Shown: positions 42,598 to 50,859 of the stretch, in pieces | Numbering within the stretch: position 1 is the stretch's first letter | Layout: each line of letters opens with the position of its first letter | NCBI RefSeq assembly: GCF_042652185.1 | Contig: NZ_JBHSIX010000006.1 | DNA: 64,000 nt | Strand: one strand, 5' to 3' | DNA from: Actinacidiphila fildesensis | GTDB taxonomy: Bacteria > Actinomycetota > Actinomycetes > Streptomycetales > Streptomycetaceae | Notes under the pieces: model-generated | The model's input: the letters and a program-made list of their open reading frames with translations, nothing else | The model's database searches: none | Told to the model about the DNA's origin: nothing | Program-made: the position numbers and the translations under genes

Positions 42598-43437
42598 TCA
42601 GGCGGGCCCGGGAGCCGCGCGGACGAAGGCGGCACCTGCTGCGTGCAGGCGTTGGTGCAGTTCGGTGAAGACCTGGGAGGCGCGGGCGCCCGGCCAGTCG
42701 GGGGGCAGCAGGGCGGTGGGGAGGCCGGGGTCGGCGTAGGGGAGTTGGCGCCAGGAGTCGAGGGCGCGGAGGTAGTCGGGAAAGGCGTCGCGCGGGGGTA
42801 CGTCGGGACGCCGGGACCAGCGGTCGAGCACCGGCTCGTGGGCGTCGAGGAAGGTGCGGTGGAGCTTCGCGATGGCGTCGAGGTCCCACCAGCGGCGGAC
42901 GGCGGTGGCGGTCGGTTCGAAGCCGAGGTGCGTGCCGTGGAAGAGGTCCACGTAGGAGTCGAGTTCGAGGCGGCGCAGGGTGTGGCGGGCCTCCTCCTGG
43001 ACGTGGGCCGGGGCTATCCAGACGCCGGGCGCCGCGCTGCCGAAGCCGAGCCGGGCCAGCCGGGAGCGCAGCAGATGGCGCTTGTGGCGCTCGGTCTCGG
43101 GGACGGAGAAGACGGCGAGCACCCAGGAGCCGTCGCCGTCGCTGTTGCCGTCGCCTTCGGCAGAGCCGGGGCCGCCGTAGATGCGGCGGTCGCCGTCGGC
43201 GAGGAGCTGGCGGGCGTCGTCGGAGAGCGCGTACGCGGCGGCGCCGCCGACACGGTCCGGGACCAGCAGCTCGCGCCGCTTGAGCCGGGAGACGGCCGAG
43301 CGGACCGACTGCGGGTCGACGTCCACCGCGCCCATCAGCCGGATGAGGGCGGCGACCGGTACCCGGCCGTCCAGTTCGGCGCGCCCGTAGGCGCCGAAGA
43401 AGGTCACGATCAGCGAACTGGGGGTGTGCTCGGTCAC
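42598..43437 (-). CDS. PaaX-family transcriptional regulator
   Basis: A 279-residue repressor-type protein. The N-terminal winged helix is SLIVTFFGAYGRAELDGRVP with SVRSAVSRLKRRELL, the PaaX start; the middle domain includes VLAVFSVPETERHKRHLLRSRL and LGFGSAAPGVWIAP. PaaX-type regulators sense aryl-CoA thioesters, such as phenylacetyl-CoA, and repress aromatic catabolic genes. A 15-residue Gly/Asp/Ser insertion (SAEGDGNSDGDG) sits between the domains. It follows the CoA ligase gene by four bases, so ligase and regulator are one operon, and it likely responds to the ligase product. Confidence 0.9.
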   Translation of the reverse strand: MTEHTPSSLIVTFFGAYGRAELDGRVPVAALIRLMGAVDVDPQSVRSAVSRLKRRELLVPDRVGGAAAYALSDDARQLLADGDRRIYGGPGSAEGDGNSDGDGSWVLAVFSVPETERHKRHLLRSRLARLGFGSAAPGVWIAPAHVQEEARHTLRRLELDSYVDLFHGTHLGFEPTATAVRRWWDLDAIAKLHRTFLDAHEPVLDRWSRRPDVPPRDAFPDYLRALDSWRQLPYADPGLPTALLPPDWPGARASQVFTELHQRLHAAGAAFVRAAPGPA

Positions 43438-43441
43438 ATGA

Positions 43442-45061
43442 TCACTCTAGGTCGCGCAGCCGGAAGCGCTGCAGTTTCCCGGTGGGAGTGCGGGGGAGGG
43501 CGTCCAGGAAGACGATGTCGCGCGGGCACTTGTAGGGCACGATCACGCCCTTGGCGAAGTCGCGCAGCGCCCCCACCGTGGCCGTGCCGCGCGGTACGCC
43601 GTCGCGCAGGACGACGAAGGCGCGGACGATCTGGCCGCGCTCCTCGTCCGGGACGCCGATGACGGCCGCCTCACTGACGTCGGGGTGCCGCAGCAGCGCC
43701 TCCTCGACCTCCGGGCCCGCGATGTTGTAGCCCGCCGAGATGATCATGTCGTCGGCGCGGGCCACATAGCGGAAGTAGCCGTCGGGTTCACGGACATAGG
43801 TGTCTCCCGTGAGGTTCCAGCCGCCCTGCACGTACACGGTCTGACGCTCGTCGGCGAGGTAGCGGCAGCCCGTCGGGCCGCGCACCGCGAGCAGCCCCGG
43901 CTCGCCGTCGGGGACCGGCTCCCCGGCGGCGTCGACGATCCGCGCCCGGTAGCCGGGCACCGGCAGGCCCGTGGTGCCGGGGCGGATGGCGTCGGCGGCG
44001 GCGGAGATGAAGATGTGCAGCAGCTCGGTGGCGCCGATGCCGTTGATGATGCGCAGACCGGTGCGGTCGTGCCACGCCTGCCAGGTGGCCGCGGGCAGAT
44101 TCTCACCCGCCGAAACGCAGCGCCGCAGCGACGAGACATCGTACGAGGCGGAGCTGCTTGCGTCATTCAGGTGACCGAGCATCGCCCGGTACGCCGTCGG
44201 CGCCGTGAACAGCACGCTCACCCGGTGCCGGGCGACGGCCGCCAGCAACTGCTCCGGTCCGGCCTGCTCCAGCAGCACGCTGGACGCCCCGGCCCGCATC
44301 GGGAAGATCACCAGCCCGCCGAGGCCGAAGGTGAAGCCGAGCGGCGGGCTGCCCGCGAAGACGTCGTCGGCGCGTGGGCACAGCACCTGGGCGGAGAACG
44401 TGTCGGCGATGGCCAGGACGTCGCGGTGGAAGTGCATACAGCCCTTGGGGCGGCCGGTGGTCCCCGAGGTGAAGGCGATGAGCGCGACATCGTCGGACGA
44501 GGTGGCGACGTCGGTGAAGTGGTCGGGCTTGTCGGCGGCCCGGCGCAACAGGTCCTCGGGCGCCTCTCCGCCGTACGTGGTGATCCGCAGGTCCGGGATC
44601 TCGGCCTTGGCCAGGTCGTCCACCGACCGCAGATCGCACAGCGCGTGCCGGACGGCCGCGATGTCGCAGATCGTCGCGAGCTCCCCTGAACGCTGCGCGG
44701 CCAGTACGGTCACGGCCACCGCACCCGCCTTGAGCACCGCGAACCAGCAGGCCACCAGCCACGGGGTGGTCGGGCCGCGCAGCAGGACCCGGTTGCCGGG
44801 CCGCACCCCGAGGTCGTCGGCCAGGACGTGCGCGATACGCGCGGCGGTGGCGTTCAGGTCCTCGTAGGACCAGACCTCGCCGCCGGGGGTGCGCAGACAG
44901 GGGGCGCCGGGGCTGCCGCCGGCCAGCAGCTCGGCCGCGCAGTTGAGCCGGTCGGGGTAGTGCAGCGCGGGCAGCTCGAAGGCGAGTTCCGGCCACTGGT
45001 CGCGCGGCGGGAGATGGTCCCGCGCGAAGGTGTCCACGTGGGCGGATGGCAGCAGGTCCAT
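43442..45061 (-). CDS. Aryl-CoA ligase (2-aminobenzoate/benzoate-CoA ligase type)
   Basis: A 539-residue AMP-forming ligase. P-loop motif LIAFTSGTTGRPKGCMHFHRD, adenylate motif INGIGATELLHIF, TGDTYVREPDGYFRYVARAD and C-terminal PRTPTGKLQRFRLR with the catalytic Lys. The start MDLLPSAHVDTFARDHLPPR is typical of 2-aminobenzoate- and benzoate-CoA ligases and differs from long-chain or acetyl-CoA types. ATG 45061. It would activate an aromatic acid with CoA, the first step for the monooxygenase fusion at 37829. Transcribed divergently from the acyl-CoA dehydrogenase. Confidence 0.9.
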   Translation of the reverse strand: MDLLPSAHVDTFARDHLPPRDQWPELAFELPALHYPDRLNCAAELLAGGSPGAPCLRTPGGEVWSYEDLNATAARIAHVLADDLGVRPGNRVLLRGPTTPWLVACWFAVLKAGAVAVTVLAAQRSGELATICDIAAVRHALCDLRSVDDLAKAEIPDLRITTYGGEAPEDLLRRAADKPDHFTDVATSSDDVALIAFTSGTTGRPKGCMHFHRDVLAIADTFSAQVLCPRADDVFAGSPPLGFTFGLGGLVIFPMRAGASSVLLEQAGPEQLLAAVARHRVSVLFTAPTAYRAMLGHLNDASSSASYDVSSLRRCVSAGENLPAATWQAWHDRTGLRIINGIGATELLHIFISAAADAIRPGTTGLPVPGYRARIVDAAGEPVPDGEPGLLAVRGPTGCRYLADERQTVYVQGGWNLTGDTYVREPDGYFRYVARADDMIISAGYNIAGPEVEEALLRHPDVSEAAVIGVPDEERGQIVRAFVVLRDGVPRGTATVGALRDFAKGVIVPYKCPRDIVFLDALPRTPTGKLQRFRLRDLE

Positions 45062-45103
45062 GGCGGTACCGCCTTCGTTGGCACCTGAGAGCGGACGAAT
45101 TCA

Positions 45104-45138
45104 GCGTAACGTGTTGCTGACGACAGTCAACGGTACGC
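45104..45138. promoter_or_regulatory. Candidate PaaX operator between divergent ligase and dehydrogenase genes
   Basis: An imperfect palindrome: GCGTAACGTGTTG and, 11 bases on, CAACGGTACGC in opposite orientation (matching GCGTA-CGTTG). It lies in the middle of the 98-bp divergent intergenic region and is the only clear symmetry there. Assignment to the adjacent PaaX is inference. Confidence 0.45.
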
Positions 45139-45159
45139 GATACCGCTTGGAGGCGCCGG

Positions 45160-46275
45160 ATGCCCGCGTTCGCTCTCGACCCGGAACAGCTGAAGTGGTG
45201 CGCCGAGGTCCGTTCCCTCGCGGCGGGCCGGCTGCGGCCGCTGGCCGAGGCGGGCGAACCCGGCCGGGTCAACCGCCCGTTGCTCGCGGAACTGGGCGAA
45301 CTCGGGCTGCTGGAACGGGTCTTCCCGCCCGGCGGCAAGGTGTCGGCGATGGACCTGTGCCTGCTGCGGGAATCGCTGGCCCGTGAGTGCACCGAGGCCG
45401 AGACGGCCCTCGCCCTGCAGGGACTGGGCGCGCACCCGGTGCTGCACAACGCCGAGCTGGCCGCCCGCTGGATCCCGGAGGTCACGGCGGGCCGGGCCGT
45501 CGCCGCCTTCGCGCTCACCGAACCCGCCGCCGGCTCCGACGCGGCGGCGCTGGAGCTGGCCGCCGAGCCGGACGGCACGGGATGGCGGCTGACCGGCGAG
45601 AAGTGCTGGATCTCCAACGCTCCGCAGGCCGACTTCTACACGGTCTTCGCCCGCACCACACCCGGCGCGGGGTCGCGCGGGGTGACGGCGTTCCTCGTCC
45701 CCGCCGACCGGCCGGGGCTGTCCGGTGAGCATCTGGACATGCTCTCCCCGCACCCCATCGGGCGGCTCGCCTTCGACGGCGTCCCGGTCGGCCCCGGCGA
45801 TCTGCTGGGCGAGCCGGGCCGGGGCTTCCGGGTCGCCATGGGCACCCTGAACCTGTTCCGGCCCAGCGTCGGGGCGTTCGCCGTCGGCATGGCGCAGGCC
45901 GCGCTCGACGCCGCCACCGAGCACGCGGGCGGACGCACCGCCTTCGGCGGGCCGCTGAAGGATCTGCAGGCGGTGTCCCACGCGCTGGCGGAGACCGCGA
46001 CCCGCACGGAGGCCGCACGGTTGCTCGTCTACGCCGCGGCGGAGGCGTACGACAGCGGGGCGCCGGATATCGCCAAGCGGTCGGCGATGGCGAAGCTGTA
46101 CGCGACCGAGACGGCGCAGTTCGCCGTGGACCGCGCGGTCCAGATCCATGGCGCCCGCGCCCTCGAACGCGGCCATCTGCTCGAACACCTCTACCGTGAA
46201 GTGCGGGCGCCGCGTATCTACGAAGGTGCCACCGAGGTCCAGCGCACCATCATCGCGAAGGAGCTGTACCGATGA
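45160..46275 (+). CDS. Acyl-CoA dehydrogenase
   Basis: A 371-residue FAD acyl-CoA dehydrogenase. Flavin/substrate motifs: AFALTEPAAGSDAAALEL, EKCWISNAPQADFY, and at the end QIHGARALERGHLLEHLYRE followed by PRIYEGATEVQRTIIAKEL, the general-base region. A short version without extra domains. ATG 45160 has TTGGAGG nine bases upstream. Its stop overlaps the RidA-family start by four bases. Likely oxidises the reduced ring-derived CoA intermediate. Confidence 0.9.
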   Translation: MPAFALDPEQLKWCAEVRSLAAGRLRPLAEAGEPGRVNRPLLAELGELGLLERVFPPGGKVSAMDLCLLRESLARECTEAETALALQGLGAHPVLHNAELAARWIPEVTAGRAVAAFALTEPAAGSDAAALELAAEPDGTGWRLTGEKCWISNAPQADFYTVFARTTPGAGSRGVTAFLVPADRPGLSGEHLDMLSPHPIGRLAFDGVPVGPGDLLGEPGRGFRVAMGTLNLFRPSVGAFAVGMAQAALDAATEHAGGRTAFGGPLKDLQAVSHALAETATRTEAARLLVYAAAEAYDSGAPDIAKRSAMAKLYATETAQFAVDRAVQIHGARALERGHLLEHLYREVRAPRIYEGATEVQRTIIAKELYR

Positions 46276-46670
46276 GCCTGCGGCGCATCAACCCGGGCGA
46301 GCTGTCGCCGCCCACCGGCTTCAGCCACGCCGTCACCGCGACCGGCCGCACGATGGTCTTCCTGGCCGGCCAGACCGCCCTCGACCAGGCGGGCAAGATC
46401 GTCGGCGACACGCTGCCCGCCCAGTTCGAGCTGGCGCTCACCAATCTGCTGGCGGCGCTGGCCGCAGCGGGCGGCGGCCCCGCCGACCTCGCCCGGATCA
46501 CCGTCCACACCACCGACGTCGCCGCCTACCGGGAGCACGCCGCCGAACTCGGGCGGTTGTGGCGGTCGTTGGCGGGCCGCGACTATCCGGCGATGGCGGT
46601 CGTCGGGGTGGTCCGGCTGTGGGACGAGGAAGCGCTGGTGGAACTCGACGGGATCGCCGTCCTGGCGTAG
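46272..46670 (+). CDS. RidA-family enamine/imine deaminase
   Basis: A 132-residue RidA/YjgF fold protein. It begins RRINPGELSPPTGFSHAV, has FLAGQTALDQAGKIVGDTL, and ends VVRLWDEEALVELDGIAVLA, where the Arg matches the substrate-binding Arg of RidA. RidA hydrolyses reactive enamine/imine intermediates and releases ammonia. Translationally coupled (ATGA) to the acyl-CoA dehydrogenase. In an aminobenzoyl-CoA pathway the reduced ring would carry an enamine, so this protein could be the deaminating step. Confidence 0.88.
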   Translation: MSLRRINPGELSPPTGFSHAVTATGRTMVFLAGQTALDQAGKIVGDTLPAQFELALTNLLAALAAAGGGPADLARITVHTTDVAAYREHAAELGRLWRSLAGRDYPAMAVVGVVRLWDEEALVELDGIAVLA

Positions 46671-46725
46671 CGCGGGAAGCGTGCGCGGACGTGATCCCGC
46701 GGCGTCCCTTGGCACCGCGTAAGCC

Positions 46726-46742
46726 ATGTGACATATTACTGT
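46726..46742 (+). promoter_or_regulatory. GntR-type operator site 1, overlapping the -10 of the dehydrogenase operon
   Basis: ATGTGACATATTACTGT. It differs at one position from the reverse complement of the site at 49822-49838. It contains the -10-like TATTAC (46734-46739) and ends one base before the GTG start, so a bound regulator would block transcription of a probably leaderless message. Confidence 0.7.
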
Positions 46743-46743
46743 C

Positions 46744-47949
46744 GTGCCCACGAGACACTCGCTGGACGTCGTCATCGTCGGGGCCGGGGTGGTCGGCGCG
46801 GCCTGCGCCTACTACGCCTCCCGGTCCGGACTGTCCGTCGCCGTGGTCGACCGCGGCTCCGTCGCGGGCGGCACCACGGGCGCCGGTGAAGGCAATCTGC
46901 TGGTCTCCGACAAGGAGCCCGGCCCTGAACTCGACCTTGCGCTGCTGTCCACCAGGCTCTGGCGCGAGCTCGCCGACGAACTCCCACCGGAGATCGAGTT
47001 CGAGTCCAAGGGCGGCCTCGTCGTAGCGTCCGACGAGGCCCGCCTGGACGCCCTGAGCACGTTCGCGGCCCAGCAGACGGCAGCGGGTGTCACCGCGGCC
47101 CGGGTGCCGGCGGACCGGCTGCACGAGTTCGAACCGCATCTGGCGCCCGGCCTCGCCGGCGCCTTCCACTACCCGCAGGACGCCCAGGTCCAGCCCGCCC
47201 TGGCCGCCGCCCATCTGCTGCGCGCCGCCCGGCGCGCCGGCGCGCTGCTGTGTCTCGGCGAAGAGGTCACCGCCGTCCTGACCGGCCCTGGCGGCGCGGT
47301 CCGCGGGGTGCGCACCGACCGCGGTGAACTGTCGGCACCCGCCGTGGTCAACGCGGCCGGCACCTGGGGCGGCGAACTCGCCGCGTTGGCCGGGGTGGAC
47401 CTGCCGGTCATGCCCCGGCGCGGCTTCGTCCTCGTCACGGAACCGCTGCCCCGCATCGTCCGGCACAAGGTCTACGCCGCCGACTACGTCGCCGATGTGG
47501 CGAGCGGCTCCGCGGCCCTGCAGACGTCACCGGTGGTCGAGGGCACCCCCTCGGGACCGGTGCTCATCGGCGCCAGCCGGGAGCGGGTGGGCTTCGACCG
47601 GACGCTGCGGGTCGAGGTGCTGCGCCGGCTCGCGGCCGGGGCCGCCGGGCTCTTCCCGGTGCTGGCCGGGGTCCGGGTGATGCGCGCCTATCACGGTTTC
47701 CGGCCCTATCTGCCGGACCATCTGCCCGCGATCGGGCCCGACCCGCGCGCCCCCGGCCTCTTCCACGCCTGTGGCCACGAGGGCGCCGGCATCGGACTCG
47801 CGCCCGCGACCGGACTGCTGCTCACCGCCGCGATCCGGGGCCAGCGGCCCGCCCTGGACCTGGCACCGTTCCGCCCCGACCGCTTTTCCCGCCGCGGACC
47901 CGATTCCCGGCGGGGAACCGGGCGGACCCGCGGACCCGAGAGGACATGA
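46744..47949 (+). CDS. FAD-dependent D-amino acid/hydroxyproline dehydrogenase, DAO-family subunit
   Basis: A 401-residue DAO-fold oxidoreductase: VVIVGAGVVGAACAYYAS (FAD Rossmann), AGGTTGAGEGNLLVSD, VNAAGTWGGELAALAGVD and HACGHEGAGIGLAPATG. In three-subunit amine and hydroxyproline dehydrogenases (HcnABC-like/D-hydroxyproline dehydrogenase) this is the substrate-oxidising subunit. The next two genes encode the other subunits and overlap it. GTG 46744 has no ribosome site, and a -10-like box lies five bases upstream. A 25-residue Arg/Gly-rich tail is probably disordered. Confidence 0.85.
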   Translation: MPTRHSLDVVIVGAGVVGAACAYYASRSGLSVAVVDRGSVAGGTTGAGEGNLLVSDKEPGPELDLALLSTRLWRELADELPPEIEFESKGGLVVASDEARLDALSTFAAQQTAAGVTAARVPADRLHEFEPHLAPGLAGAFHYPQDAQVQPALAAAHLLRAARRAGALLCLGEEVTAVLTGPGGAVRGVRTDRGELSAPAVVNAAGTWGGELAALAGVDLPVMPRRGFVLVTEPLPRIVRHKVYAADYVADVASGSAALQTSPVVEGTPSGPVLIGASRERVGFDRTLRVEVLRRLAAGAAGLFPVLAGVRVMRAYHGFRPYLPDHLPAIGPDPRAPGLFHACGHEGAGIGLAPATGLLLTAAIRGQRPALDLAPFRPDRFSRRGPDSRRGTGRTRGPERT

Positions 47950-48266
47950 CGATGGCGCGTAACCCCGTCGAGCTGGCCGGGGCCACCCCCGAGCCGTCGT
48001 TCGAGATCACGATGGACGGCCGCGTCCTGCCCGCGCTGCCGGGCCAGAGCATCGCCGCCGCCCTGTGGTCGGCCGGCATCCTCGCCTGGCGTACCACCCG
48101 GGTGAACGGCCGCCCGCGCGGCGCCTTCTGCGGCATCGGCTCCTGCTTCGACTGCCTCGCCACCGTCAACGGCGCCCCGAACCAGCGGGCCTGCCTGGTC
48201 CCGGCCCGTCCGGGCGATCTCGTCACCACGCAGGAGGGCCACGGCCGTGCCGATCTCGCCGTCTGA
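47946..48266 (+). CDS. Small [2Fe-2S] subunit of the dehydrogenase
   Basis: A 106-residue ferredoxin-like protein. The cluster ligands are in FCGIGSCFDCLATVNG (Cx4Cx2C) plus Cys in NQRACLV; VNGRPRGAFCG is typical of the HcnA-like small subunits. It overlaps the upstream DAO gene by four bases (ATGA) and the downstream flavoprotein gene by 20 bp. It shuttles electrons between the flavoproteins of the complex. Confidence 0.88.
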   Translation: MTMARNPVELAGATPEPSFEITMDGRVLPALPGQSIAAALWSAGILAWRTTRVNGRPRGAFCGIGSCFDCLATVNGAPNQRACLVPARPGDLVTTQEGHGRADLAV

Positions 48267-49764
48267 GCCGCCGGTACCTCCGGAGTACGACCTCGCGATC
48301 GTGGGCGCGGGCCCCGCCGGGCTCTCGGCCGCCGTGGCCGCGGCCGATCTCGGGCTGAGCGTCGTCGTGCTCGACGCGGCCGCCGCCCCCGGCGGTCAGT
48401 ACTACCGCCATCCCGCGCCGGGACTCGGCGCCGCGCGCCCCGAGGCGCTGCACCACGGCTGGGCCGCCTTCGCCGCGCTGGTGCGACGGCTCGGCCGGCA
48501 CACCGGGACCGGCAAGGTCCGGCACCTGACCCACCACCATGTGTGGACGGTGGAACGCGGCAGTTCGACGGCGTGGACGGTGCATGCCGTGACCGGTCCT
48601 GACGGGCCGGAGCAGGGCCGGGCGGCCGTGACGTCACGCGCACTGCTGCTGGCCACCGGCTCCTACGAGCGCCAACTGCCGTTCCCCGGCTGGACGCTGC
48701 CCGGGGTGGTCGGTGCGGGTGGCGCCCAGGCGATGCTCAAGTCCGGCCTGGTGCTGCCCGGACGGCGGATCGTCGTCGCGGGCAGCGGCCCGCTGCTGCT
48801 GGCGGTCGCCGGCTCGCTGGCCGCCGCGGGCGCGAAGGTGCCCGCCGTCGTCGAGGCGGCCGGGTACACCGCGTACGCCGGAAGCCCCCGGACGCTGGCC
48901 GCCAACCCCGGCAAGCTGCTCGAAGGCGCGGTGCACGGCGCCGCCCTGCTGCGCCACGGCCTGCGCCCGCGCACCCGCAGCGCGGTGACCGAGGCTCACG
49001 GCACCGACCGGGTGGAGGCCGTCACCGTCTCCCGGCTGGACCGCGACTGGCGTCCCGTGCCGGGCACCGGCCGCCGCATCGCCTGCGACGCGCTCGCGGT
49101 GGGCCACGGTCTGGTGCCGCAGCTGGAGCTGGCCACCGGACTCGGCTGCGCCACCCACCGCACCCCCGACGGCACGTACGCGCTCGCTCTCGACGACAGC
49201 CAGCGGACCTCGGTGCCCGGCGTCTGGGCGGCCGGCGAGGCCGGAGGAGTGGGCGGCGCCCAACTCGCCCTCGCCGAGGGGGAACTGGCGGCCTTCGCCA
49301 TCGCGGCCGTGTCGCGTTCCGCGGTACGCCCCGACGCCCGGCGGGCGGTCGCGCTGCGCCGTACCCGAGCCCGGCTGCGGGCCTTCGCGGCGGTCATGGC
49401 CGCCGCCCACCGGCCGGGCCCCGGCTGGCCGGACTGGCTGAGCGACGACACCGATGTGTGCCGTTGCGAGGAGGTCTCCGCAGGGGAGGTCCGCGCGGCG
49501 GTCACCGATCTCGGCGCCCATGACGCCCGCACCGTCAAGCTGTTCACCCGCGCCGGGATGGGTTGGTGCCAGGGCCGGATGTGCGGCCCGGCGGTCGACT
49601 GCCTGGCGCGCGCCGACTCGCACGCAGACGCAGACGCAGATGCGGACGCAGACGCAGATGCGGACGCCGGCCCCGACCGCCGACCGCTGTCGTGTCCCGT
49701 TCCGCTGGCCGCCCTGTCCCGACCGGCGGCTCTGTCCGGTCCGGACGGGCCGCCCCGCTCGTGA
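48247..49764 (+). CDS. FAD/NAD(P)-binding subunit of the dehydrogenase with BFD-like [2Fe-2S] domain
   Basis: A 505-residue HcnB-like subunit. Two Rossmann motifs are visible: DLAIVGAGPAGLSAAVAAAD and RIVVAGSGPLLLAVAGSLAA; GVWAAGEAGGVGGAQLA is the second FAD motif. The C-terminal BFD-like domain has CRCEEVSAGEVRAA and WCQGRMCG (CxC...Cx4C) for a second iron-sulfur cluster. After this, a hexamer repeat encodes (Asp-Ala)n and a Pro/Leu-rich tail that other members lack. GTG 48247 sits inside the preceding gene. Confidence 0.88.
   Translation: MPISPSEPPVPPEYDLAIVGAGPAGLSAAVAAADLGLSVVVLDAAAAPGGQYYRHPAPGLGAARPEALHHGWAAFAALVRRLGRHTGTGKVRHLTHHHVWTVERGSSTAWTVHAVTGPDGPEQGRAAVTSRALLLATGSYERQLPFPGWTLPGVVGAGGAQAMLKSGLVLPGRRIVVAGSGPLLLAVAGSLAAAGAKVPAVVEAAGYTAYAGSPRTLAANPGKLLEGAVHGAALLRHGLRPRTRSAVTEAHGTDRVEAVTVSRLDRDWRPVPGTGRRIACDALAVGHGLVPQLELATGLGCATHRTPDGTYALALDDSQRTSVPGVWAAGEAGGVGGAQLALAEGELAAFAIAAVSRSAVRPDARRAVALRRTRARLRAFAAVMAAAHRPGPGWPDWLSDDTDVCRCEEVSAGEVRAAVTDLGAHDARTVKLFTRAGMGWCQGRMCGPAVDCLARADSHADADADADADADADAGPDRRPLSCPVPLAALSRPAALSGPDGPPRS
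49624..49665. repeat. Coding hexamer repeat (GCAGAC)7
   Basis: Seven GCAGAC/GCAGAT/GCGGAC units in frame near the end of the dehydrogenase subunit gene, coding for alternating Ala-Asp. GCAGAC-GCAGAT-GCGGAC itself repeats as an 18-mer. Confidence 0.9.
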
Positions 49765-49821
49765 GCACGGAAGAACCGTAGGACTCTCCTCGGTGAGCCT
49801 CTTGTGGTCTCCGTCCACGAC

Positions 49822-49838
49822 ACAGTAAAATGTCACAT
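49822..49838 (-). promoter_or_regulatory. GntR-type operator site 2, upstream of the DapA-family gene
   Basis: ACAGTAAAATGTCACAT; its reverse complement ATGTGACATTTTACTGT matches site 1 at 16 of 17 bases. It lies 20 bases before the GTG at 49859, in the promoter position. Confidence 0.75.
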
Positions 49839-49858
49839 CTCACTAAGGGAGAACCACC

Positions 49859-50767
49859 GTGACCACGAACACCCCGCCCCGCGACCAGCCCTGGCACGGC
49901 ATCATGGTCGCCACCGCCCTCCCGTTCCATGCCGACCTGCGCGTGGACCACGACGGTTACGCCGAGCACGTCGCCTGGCTCATCGAGTCCGGCTGCGACG
50001 GTGTCGTTCCCAACGGCTCCCTGGGGGAGTACCAGACCCTGACCGACGACGAGCGGGCCCGGGTCGTCCGTACCGCCGTCGAGGCGGCCGGTGACGGGGA
50101 CCGCGTCATGCCCGGTGTCGCCGCCTACGGCAGCGACGAGGCCCGCCGCTGGGCCGAACAGGCCGGAGAGGCCGGTGCCGGCTCCGTCCTGCTGCTGCCG
50201 CCCAACGCCTACCGCGCCGACGAGCGGGCGGTGCGCGCGCACTACGCCGAGGTGGCCAGGGCCGGGCTGCCGGTCGTCGCGTACAACAACCCGTACGACA
50301 CCAAGGTCGACCTCACTCCGCAGCTGCTCGCCGAGCTCTACAACGAGGGCAGCATCGTCGCGGTCAAGGAGTTCACCGGCGATGTCCGCCGGGCCTACGA
50401 GATCGCCGAACTCGCCCCCGGACTGGATCTGTTGGTCGGGGCCGACGACGTCCTGCTCGAACTCGGCATCGCGGGCGCCGTGGGCTGGATCGCGGGCTAC
50501 CCCAACGCGTTCCCCGAGGCCTGCGCCACCCTGTACCGGGCGGCGCTCTCCGGCGACCTCGACACCGCCGTGCCGCTCTACCGCGCGCTGCACCCGCTGC
50601 TGCGCTGGGACTCCAAGCCCGAGTTCGTCCAGGCCATCAAGGTGTCCATGGACCTCGTGGGCCGGCCCGGCGGCCCGGTCCGTGCGCCGCGCTCCCCGCT
50701 CCCGGCCGACATCGAGGCCGTGGTCCGCGCCGCGACCGAGAAGGCGATGGCCGAAGGACTCGGCTGA
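49859..50767 (+). CDS. DapA-family lyase, probable pyrroline-4-hydroxy-2-carboxylate deaminase
   Basis: A 302-residue (beta/alpha)8 Schiff-base enzyme. Catalytic Lys170 in IVAVKEFTGDVRR and Tyr142 in VVAYNNPYDTK are conserved; the GTTGE motif of true DapA appears as NGSLGEYQTL. In hydroxyproline degradation this family deaminates delta1-pyrroline-4-hydroxy-2-carboxylate to alpha-ketoglutarate semialdehyde. The neighbouring epimerase and dehydrogenase genes support this. GTG 49859 with AAGGGAG eight bases upstream. Lysine biosynthesis (dapA) is a less likely reading given the context. Confidence 0.85.
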   Translation: MTTNTPPRDQPWHGIMVATALPFHADLRVDHDGYAEHVAWLIESGCDGVVPNGSLGEYQTLTDDERARVVRTAVEAAGDGDRVMPGVAAYGSDEARRWAEQAGEAGAGSVLLLPPNAYRADERAVRAHYAEVARAGLPVVAYNNPYDTKVDLTPQLLAELYNEGSIVAVKEFTGDVRRAYEIAELAPGLDLLVGADDVLLELGIAGAVGWIAGYPNAFPEACATLYRAALSGDLDTAVPLYRALHPLLRWDSKPEFVQAIKVSMDLVGRPGGPVRAPRSPLPADIEAVVRAATEKAMAEGLG

Positions 50768-50772
50768 CCCAC

Positions 50773-50844
50773 GAGCAGGCCGACGGGCTGGCCAACGGGC
50801 TGGCCAACGAGCTGGCCAATGAGCCAGTCAACGAGAACTCCGAC
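50773..50844. repeat. 12-bp tandem repeat after the deaminase stop
   Basis: Units GAGCAGGCCGAC, GGGCTGGCCAAC (twice), GAGCTGGCCAAT, GAGCCAGTCAAC and a diverged sixth. It begins six bases after the DapA-family stop and ends next to the ribosome site of the epimerase gene. It is in frame with the epimerase and reads as an Ala/Asn/Glu/Leu-rich peptide, but has no start codon. Confidence 0.88.
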
Positions 50845-50859
50845 GAGAAGGAGGACCCC

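Noticed and set aside
49859..50767. dapA of lysine biosynthesis
   Set aside because: The GTTGE motif is changed, and the gene is inside a hydroxyproline-type operon under the GntR operator.
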